64,000 nt of DNA from Candolleomyces eurysporus. Taxonomy: Eukaryota > Basidiomycota > Agaricomycetes > Agaricales > Psathyrellaceae. The position numbers and the translations under genes were made by a program. Positions 57,370-64,000 of the stretch are shown piece by piece; the first letter of the stretch is position 1; each line of letters begins with the position of its first letter. The stretch spans positions 48,537-112,536 of the forward strand of contig JANBPK010001050.1 of the NCBI GenBank assembly GCA_027579435.1, in the 5' to 3' direction. The notes below the pieces were generated by a model. It saw only the letters and a program-made list of their open reading frames with translations, searched no databases and was not told the origin of the DNA.

Positions 57370-58879
57370 CGTAATAAGACGGAGAGGTGGGGGCAAAGCG
57401 AAAAGAGTGTCGCAAGAAGCCGAACCTGTTCTTATCAAATAGACTCGACGCCCTCGTGTTGATGGCAGATGACTGTTGTACACCGGTCAGGTGGGCGGTC
57501 ATAGAACAATCTGCACCCTGCACGTTCGGATCTCAGCACTGCTTGGGATGAGAAAGATTTGCGAGGTGCGAGACTGGAGGCGTTGCCGGAGACCTGCCTT
57601 GAATTGATGATGGCGGTCAGTACCTGAAGAGCATCCACCCATCAAGCTGGGTGGGCAGTAACGCGCTATTTCGGCAACTTTGAAATCGTACTCAAGCTGC
57701 TTGCTAAGGCAGCTACGCTTCCGTTTCTTCGGGGGTTCATGCCCGAGCGGTAATAAGTTTTCTTCTCGTATCTCTCTCAAGTTCTTTCCCAAAGCTATCA
57801 CTTGGGCGTGTTCAAAGCCCAGAAACTATATTCACCTAGTTCGTTGATTCGTTGCAAACCTACTTTATCCTCTCCCTTGTCCGCCAACATGGGGAGGGTA
57901 GATTAGAAAGTCTTAGAATTGGTTTGATACGTTCGACCTAAGTACCTCGCTAGCCGCTTGCTCGGTACGTTCTAGTCCTTGTCGATTCATCATCGAGCTA
58001 CCAATTTCTTCGGCCTCTGCCACGGTACCTCTCACCCTCCCTGAGCCCGTTCATTTATCCAACCATTAAAATCCAGTTACATTCGTCTTCGCTTTATTAC
58101 CCACCCACCCGCTGATTTTTTTTTTTTTTTGNTGGAGCCTTGTGTTTGGGGAACACGGGGTCAGGGCAGCGGCGAATACCTCGCCCCCTTCGCCGGCTGG
58201 GTGTGTAGGAATAGTAGAAATGGTGACCCACCACGGTAAAATCCGTTACGGGCAGTGTGAGGCTCGGGCTCTACCCAGGGTGGATTACCTTGGGAGGAGA
58301 CATACTCACTAAAGCCCCGCAATTTTTGTGGTATTCCAGCGATTTCTTCAGTTTTTCGTTGTTGTTAACTTCGTTTGTCCAGGTAATGAGGCTTAGGTCG
58401 TCTTTTATAGCTTTCNTTTTTGTATTCCTTTACGTCGGATGCCATGATATCCAATGTGAGTTTTGGTTTAAGGCGAGAACGCATTTATTTTCGGATTCAG
58501 CTCTCGTTGGTTTTTTGGTAAGGTCTCCGTCTTCCTCTATTCTCCATTTGCATCTTTGAGTCCAGATAACCCAGGCAGCCTCAGTTACAACTATGGCTCT
58601 AAGGCGGTCTCTCCCTTCGGCTTCTGATGGGGAGTTCTTCTCTTTACCCACCTGCTGATAAACCCAACGTTGAAAATGCTCCCTGCAAAATTAGGGTCTC
58701 TGTACCAGAGATCTCTAGCTTGGGACCCCCATTTTTGGGTCAACGAGCGGGAGACTTGGCGGAGCTCATCGGACTGAGGCATAGCGTTGACACAGACTCG
58801 GCGCCTATATTAGAATCCCTACGGTGCAAGCGCCTTTTGATGTTCGGCTTTGGTATCAATGGCAGGAGTAGGCGACGTG
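57370..58879. other. Intergenic region with poly-T run
   Basis: Promoter side of copy B, then 1.2 kb without a convincing gene. A T run at about 58117-58131 is followed by an N. A plus-strand frame at 58257-58559 has hydrophobic runs but no recognisable family. Confidence 0.4.
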
Positions 58880-59390
58880 GATCCACCTGGTGCACCTGGT
58901 GCTGTGGTTTTGGTGCACCAAAAGACGGTAACTATCGTGAACAGAGTGGTGCACCAAAGACGATATTATCGTNCCCCCTCCTTCTTCCCTTTCTAGGTAC
59001 GCCCCGCGCACCTCCGCGCGGCTTAAGGTTCGGGTTTAGGGTTCGGGCTTAGGGTTCGGTTAGGGACTAGGCTGGGTATATCAATCTTCTGCGCCGAAGG
59101 CACAGTCATTTTCAGTTCTGTGGTGTTAATTTTTGAAGTAATTCTAAATTCCAAGGTAATTTTAGGTTACTTGTATAGCGGGGAGGGGTAGGTACATAGT
59201 AGAGGGAATGTGTTATGTTTCCTTGTATGTTACACATTTAATTTCATTATGGCAGCGTTGACAGGGCCATTTTGGTGCACCAATCATGTGCTTACGACCC
59301 TGGACGGTAACTTGCAAAATGGTGCACCACTCGCTTGACGATAATTACCCTTGAATTTGCACCAAAACCACCGCATCGGCTGGTGGATCT
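58880..59390. mobile_element. Inverted-repeat element (MITE-like)
   Basis: Two ~90-bp arms face each other. The left arm (58880-58973) has gatccacc, gtggttttggtgca, ggtaactatcgt and gagtggtgcacca. The right arm (about 59273-59390), read as reverse complement, has gatccacc, gtggttttggtgca, ggtaattatcgt and gagtggtgcacca in the same order and spacing. The palindromic word ggtgcacc occurs about five times. The ~300-bp core has no coding frame and contains a telomere-like repeat. I could not identify a target duplication, so the exact ends and class are open. Confidence 0.65.
59022..59066 (+). repeat. Degenerate telomere-like repeat
   Basis: About four units of ttagggttcggg and close variants lie in tandem inside the inverted-repeat element. 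TTAGGG is the usual fungal telomere repeat; the interspersed ttcggg makes this a variant, interstitial tract. Confidence 0.6.
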
Positions 59391-60797
59391 GGGAAATACC
59401 TCGAGCTGCAATGAAGCGCATTGTGCACGTAGAAAGCTTGATGTCTAGGGTTTGGTCCGCGACGCAGCTGAGGAAGGAGAGTTCGAAGGGTGAAAAGATT
59501 GGGCACGATATTGATCGTTTTCAATAAGTGTGAGCTGGGAGGAAAAGGACGTTACTCGCCTCTGATTGAACCGACCCCTAGTCCTCTCAATAGCCTAATT
59601 TCCCATGGCAAAAGTCGTTACCAATTCCAGGGACCGCATCACCAAACCCGATCCCAAATCCGTTCGTCCTAGCGATCCCAGAATTAGACAAACTCCCGTC
59701 ACTCGTGTGCGAATCGTGAACCCTTTCTTCGCGTCCTTGGACATCTGGTGGGCCATGGTAGAATCATATGCCCTTCAATCTCTTCGACGCAGAGGCTGAA
59801 AGCCACCTATACAGAGAAGCTGGACCCAAAGGAGCCTCTCACACGTAATATGTTTTTGCCGTAGACGACTAGGAAGTGCGGTGTCGGTAATGTCGTCGCA
59901 GCCGCATTCCTCGACCTGGGTCTCAGTACTCCCCGCGAATAAGTGAAGGGCTTGTGAGAACGGTGTAGTTCTTCCCCAGAGAGTCACCTACAGGACCACG
60001 AGCCTTACTTATTTTTCAAAACCCTTTGGAGCCTCCATCGAGTTTCATGAAGTGTGTATGGTACGCGCCTCTTTCTTCCGATATGAGGTGCTCGGTCGCT
60101 CTTGGCTCCTGGGACGCCTTCAGTACGGTGTTGCTCCTTCCAGGCTTGCAGTTGTAATCTTGCGCATGAAAAGGCTCTATTCACCCTCGTGAACCCCATA
60201 TCGCGCCCTAGCAAAGCAAGGGCACATGAGTTGGAGGATGATGGATCAAGGATGTATTGTGTGCTTTCGCTCTGTCACCGTGCGCCTCTTGCATGATGGA
60301 GCTCTCGTTTCGCTTTTAGTGACTAGAAAAGTCGTAATGGGACTCGGTTGAACGGATTGTGTTGTACCGGGATCTAACAGTGATGTACATTTAGATGTAG
60401 ATGTGAATACAAATTGGATCGCAGCGTCAACACTCGAAGTACTCAGGACTAGTAATTCCGAGGCATTTTGACTCGGGTACATTGTTACCCCCGAGCCTTT
60501 GCCGCCAAGCTTTTGCAGTGATGGTGAGCTTTAAGCTCCACAGCTCAATTTAGTATGTCGTTCTCATGTGCATCATCCTTGATCGCCTTTGAAGACAAAC
60601 GTGACCCGAAGCGCTTAGCAGAATGCCATCAGGTCAAAATGCCTCGGAGAACTGCCGTCCAAAGCATTGGCCCATTGACCGCAGGTACACTCTGGCGAGG
60701 CGGCTCCATTGAGCCACGCTACATTAAAGTTCAGACAAAAGTAGATTCCATGGTTAAGAAGAGGATGGAAAACACCGTTCAAGAACCAGCCTGAGTA
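59391..60797. other. Gene-poor stretch
   Basis: 1.4 kb between the inverted-repeat element and the F-box/LRR pseudogene. Short frames only, none recognisable. No RNA gene seen. Confidence 0.45.
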
Positions 60798-62470
60798 CTA
60801 TGAGCGAGCCTGGACGACAGCAACCTCATCTCCTTGCATTTCGAAGTCGGATGGAGGCTGATCGAAATTAACCTGGGATACAGTTTGTCGATGTACTGCG
60901 CAATGATTTGATCTGGCAGGGGAGAGATGCGACCCGGGTATTCTGGATTCCGAGTGTCGCATATTATAATAGTTCAAGATGAAGGAGATTGCTCCTCTCA
61001 GGAGCCAAAGGACCCGAGGAGACGAATTCCGTGATGTGCTGATAGGTAGTCGGGTGGAGGTCGGACGTGATGGGGACGGCGCCTTCTGGGCAATTCGGGC
61101 GAGAGATTCCAGGTCGATTGGGTGTCCTGGCCAGTTAGGAGGGAGGATAAGGAATGAACTAGACGTTGTGGACCCTGCCGATCTGTCCCCTTTTTTTTTG
61201 GATTGAACGACGCCAACACCGAGTCTATCCAACAATCTACCAAAGAAGGCAGGCCCGCCGCTATAACTATAAAGCTCGTCAATGTTGACGACAAATTCGT
61301 CAAGGTGGACGCGGTCAAGAAACTCCAGGATCGCAGAACTGTAAACCTTTGTGCCCGGCTTCGTACTTTGCAAGACCACACGTCTCAAATCGGTGCACTT
61401 GCCGAGAGCATCTCCAACATATTCCAGCTTTTTCTATGAATCCGATCGAGTTGATGTGAGTGTTACTGAAGTGAGTGAGCGGACCACAACGGGAACCAGC
61501 AATTGCGAGGCATGGCGCCCGACAAGTGTGCGCGCACATCCTCCAATAAGGACAGGTGCTATAGACTCGAGACGAAGGTTTCAGGAGGTCCAGAACTGGG
61601 GATCGAGTTAACCTTCCTAACGCTGAATCAGTGAGGTCGCTAATCTCAAGGTCAGGCTTGAGAGATGGGTCAACCGATTCAGCAACAGCCAGAGGCTCCC
61701 GCTCGGCGGGTTAAACCGACTCTTGGGTAGACAGATACTGAGAGCCTCCAGCGCGGTGAGCTTGAGAACCGTGTCCCAGAGATCTCCAAGAACACCTTGT
61801 GGCACCACTCCGTCTCTAAAATCGGTCCTTGAACCTCGACCGCATGCAGCGTCGGTAAAGGGAGAGTGGTGGAAGAGGGAGAGGTAGGCAATGACAGCAC
61901 GATCGACTGCAGCCTCTAGCTGCTGGGAGAGGAGGAGGTATATGTTCGGATCAATGGGGGCATCCTTGTGGACAATGGCCATTCGCTCGGAAATCTCCAG
62001 CGTCTGAACGCGTTCTGCGCACTTGAAGAACAACGGTCCGAGTTGGTCGGCTTGAATATCTGCAATATTCTGGAGAGGACATTGATTAGCTATAATCATT
62101 GACCGGCGACCGATTAGGTTGATAGAGAACTCACGTAGACACCATCCACCAAGGATACACCGTCGATCAGGAGCAGCAAGGGAACGAGGGATCCCAAGCA
62201 CTTCCAGAGACAGTCTAACGCTGGATCACGGAATGTACTACATACACGGGCGATCGCAAGCAATCGCTTCCTTCCTGCAGCGATGACTGCTCGATTGGCG
62301 TCACGGTCGTCGAGGGGGATGATGTTGCTGAATATCCTAGTCAAAAGGGTGTAGTTACTCAGCACCTCCTTGACAGGTGGCAGACGTAGGGGAGGTGCTG
62401 GAGGCCCGGGGTCGATGATACAATCCGACCGCACCACCGCCGCGGCGTCTTCTTGAGGAAGGGAGGACAT
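60798..62470 (-). pseudogene. F-box/LRR-like pseudogene, copy C
   Basis: The first exon (62135-62470, 336 nt, same length as in copy B) is intact: MSSLPQEDAAAVVRSDC, then the F-box-like LPPVKEVLSNYTLLTRIFSN and LLAIARVCSTFRDPALDCLW. The second exon starts at 62069 (NIADIQADQLGPLFFKCAER) and is open to the family segment LLLSQQLE. Past that point it changes frame more than once: HAVEVQGPILETEWCHKVFL is in another frame, and the frame ends at 61617. The 3' part (60798-61388, MRRVVLQSTKPGTKVYSSAI onward) is again in another frame, with a poly-T/lysine tract (QSKKKGD) and large internal losses. The copy is about 320 nt shorter than B after the first exon. It is a decayed gene. Confidence 0.8.
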
Positions 62471-62833
62471 TGTGAGTCAAGATGGAGAGATGAGAGACCG
62501 AAAGCAAAGGGTGGTGCGCCGTGTTCTTATTTACCGACACGTTCAGATAGATTCGACGTCCTCGTGTTGATGGCATAAGGCCTGTTGTACACACACAGTG
62601 GTCAGCGGGCCACTCAAGCGCCATATATGTTTGAATCAGTCAACACGGAGCCGCGGCCGTTGAGCCATGACAGAGAGCCAAAAGGTGGCAAGCTCTTCGA
62701 GATTCCACCGGAGTGCAGCATAGACAGTTCTGATATAATTGAATTCTCGTGGACGCAGTCACATCAAACTATAATACGTCAAAGGTCGAACAAAAACAGA
62801 TTCCACAAATGAAAGAGAGATATAAAAGACCGT
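62471..62833. other. Intergenic region
   Basis: 363 bp between the start of pseudogene C and the stop of partial copy D. It should hold the former promoter of C and the 3' flank of D. Confidence 0.5.
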
Positions 62834-64000
62834 TCAACCACTGGTACCGCGAGCGAGACAGGACGACAACTTCAACCTCATTTCCTTGTACATGAGACGC
62901 ACTTGCTCAATTGAGAGCCAAAAATCTTTGCACTTCGAATCCGGATGAAGTTTGATCGAAACCAACCTAGGAAATAGTTTGTCGATATACTGTGCGATGA
63001 TTTGATACTGGTGAGGGGAGATATGACTGGACTTCTCTGGATCGCGACTGTCGCATAGTTCGAGGTGAAGGAGGTCGCTCCTCTGGGTCCCCAGAGGAGC
63101 TGACTCGGAGGAGATAAAAGAGGTGATGTGTTTAAGAACAGATGGGTGGAGATCAGAATGAATGGCGATCCCGATTCTTTGAAGCGTTGGGACCTTTGGG
63201 GTGATTTGTGTGAGGGACGCCAGGTCGGGTGTGTGGCCTCTCCATATAGCTGGGAGGATTATCGAGCGTAGATATTGTAAAGCTTGACCTTGAAGGCCGC
63301 CAGATCCACCTAGCAATCTCCCAAAGAAGTTGCTAGTCACCTCGAGCACTTCAATGTTGACGACGAGTTCTTCAAGCCGAAGATCCCGAAGGAAAGCCAG
63401 GAGCTCAGAGCCGGCAATCCACGTGCTCGGCTGGCCACTTTGTAAGGTCACACGTCTCAAAGCTGTGCAGTCGCGAAGAGCGTGGCTCACATATCCTAAG
63501 CTGCGCCAGGATCCTGTTTGGCTAAATGTTAGTGTTAGCGATACAAGTGAGTGGACTACAGCAGGAGACAGGAAAGCCAAAGCGCGACTACGTTTCTCCC
63601 ATCCATCGGTCAACCCCTCCAACAAGGATAGGTGCTGCAGGCTTAGGAAATTCAAGGATCCTGACCCCCAAAAAACGTTTTGAAGATGTAATGTCAGGTT
63701 CTGGAGATGGATCAACTGATTCAACAGGCCGTTCGGCATTATGCTGTAGGATTGACTGTCGGGCGAGTAGAGACCGAGAGTTTGCAGCTCCCTGAAGTTC
63801 TCCAATACATTAGAATTCCAGAGGCCTTTTCCAGAGAACCCTTCTTTATCGTGCTTCAAAGCGAGGTGTCTCAGCGAGCTAGAAGCTCTGGAAGCCAGCG
63901 CAGGCAGAAACACCCTGTGGCACCACGCTGTCTCCAAAATTGGACCTTGAACTTCGACTGCACTGAGCGACGAGCAAGGGAGGAGCATCAATAAAGGGAG
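62834..64000 (-). CDS. F-box/LRR-like protein, copy D (partial)
   Basis: The 3' part of a gene on the minus strand that continues past the right end of the window; the F-box exon is not included. The frame is open from 64000 (LPLLMLLPCSSLSAVEVQG) to the stop at 62834. It aligns along its length with copy B: CHRVFLPALASRASSSLRHL, LRRVTLQSGQPSTW, LRDLRLEELVVNIEVLE, LRSIILPAIWRGHTPDLASL, HLELCDSRDPEKSSHISPHQ, YIDKLFPRLVSIKLHP and LSIEQVRLMYKEMRLKLSS. No frame damage is seen in the part present. It is probably an SCF-type adaptor like its paralogues. Confidence 0.82.
   Translation of the reverse strand, partial: LPLLMLLPCSSLSAVEVQGPILETAWCHRVFLPALASRASSSLRHLALKHDKEGFSGKGLWNSNVLENFRELQTLGLYSPDSQSYSIMPNGLLNQLIHLQNLTLHLQNVFWGSGSLNFLSLQHLSLLEGLTDGWEKRSRALAFLSPAVVHSLVSLTLTFSQTGSWRSLGYVSHALRDCTALRRVTLQSGQPSTWIAGSELLAFLRDLRLEELVVNIEVLEVTSNFFGRLLGGSGGLQGQALQYLRSIILPAIWRGHTPDLASLTQITPKVPTLQRIGIAIHSDLHPSVLKHITSFISSESAPLGTQRSDLLHLELCDSRDPEKSSHISPHQYQIIAQYIDKLFPRLVSIKLHPDSKCKDFWLSIEQVRLMYKEMRLKLSSCLARGTSG

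Noticed and set aside
59022..59066. A true telomere or chromosome end
   Set aside because: The repeat is short, variant and interstitial, with genes on both sides.
1..64000. tRNA or rRNA genes
   Set aside because: Scanning by eye for B-box words and paired arms gave no candidate with a full cloverleaf; a covariance-model search would be decisive.

Overview
The window is nuclear DNA of a filamentous basidiomycete, most likely a mushroom-forming agaricomycete. The evidence is dense short introns (about 48-67 nt, GT...AG), small exons down to 10 nt, protein families typical of Agaricomycetes (F-box/LRR-like proteins, DUF6534 membrane proteins, GS...DLD nucleotidyltransferase-fold proteins), and a fungal nitrate-assimilation cluster. 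Many N characters sit beside homopolymer runs. Where a reading frame allows a test, removing the N restores the frame, so the Ns look like assembly artefacts.

Layout. 0.1-6.7 kb holds three hypothetical multi-exon genes (+, -, +). 6.7-7.9 kb is gene-poor with three ~100-bp tandem repeats. 7.9-11.7 kb holds an F-box gene (-) and a divergent gene of the mushroom NTase-fold type (+); the second carries a 160-bp tandem exon+intron duplication and a frameshift in a C run. 12.3-14.05 kb is an F-box/LRR-like gene (+).

14.66-26.74 kb is the nitrate-assimilation cluster: nitrate reductase (-), NNP-type nitrate transporter (-) and siroheme nitrite reductase with a C-terminal Rieske domain (+). Exon structures could be followed codon by codon for all three. 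Transporter and nitrite reductase diverge from a ~1.05-kb promoter region. Dense GATA-motif clusters lie upstream of nitrite reductase and of nitrate reductase, as expected for AreA/NIT2-type nitrogen regulation. The three proteins import nitrate and reduce it through nitrite to ammonium.

27.0-28.3 kb is a SET-domain gene broken up by Ns. 28.6-33.75 kb carries two DUF6534 membrane-protein genes (-) with matching microexons. 33.75-37.5 kb shows no gene I can defend.

37.5-46.4 kb is a tandem minus-strand array of an unusual protein family: three apparently intact three-exon paralogues plus a decayed relic at each end. Each intact protein appears to be two nucleotidyltransferase folds in tandem, the first without the catalytic Asp residues. 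The single intron in each half lies at the same homologous point, so the architecture looks like an internal duplication. This is the most interesting signal in the window.

46.8-48.8 kb is an NCS1 purine/cytosine-type permease (-), followed by ~3.7 kb without a convincing gene. 52.46-53.69 kb is a secreted dienelactone-hydrolase-family protein (+). 54.20-54.96 kb is a non-autonomous hAT-like element with an 8-bp target duplication, and 58.88-59.39 kb is a second inverted-repeat element with a telomere-like core. 55.57-64.0 kb carries three relatives of the 12.3-kb F-box/LRR gene: one intact, one pseudogene, one running off the end.
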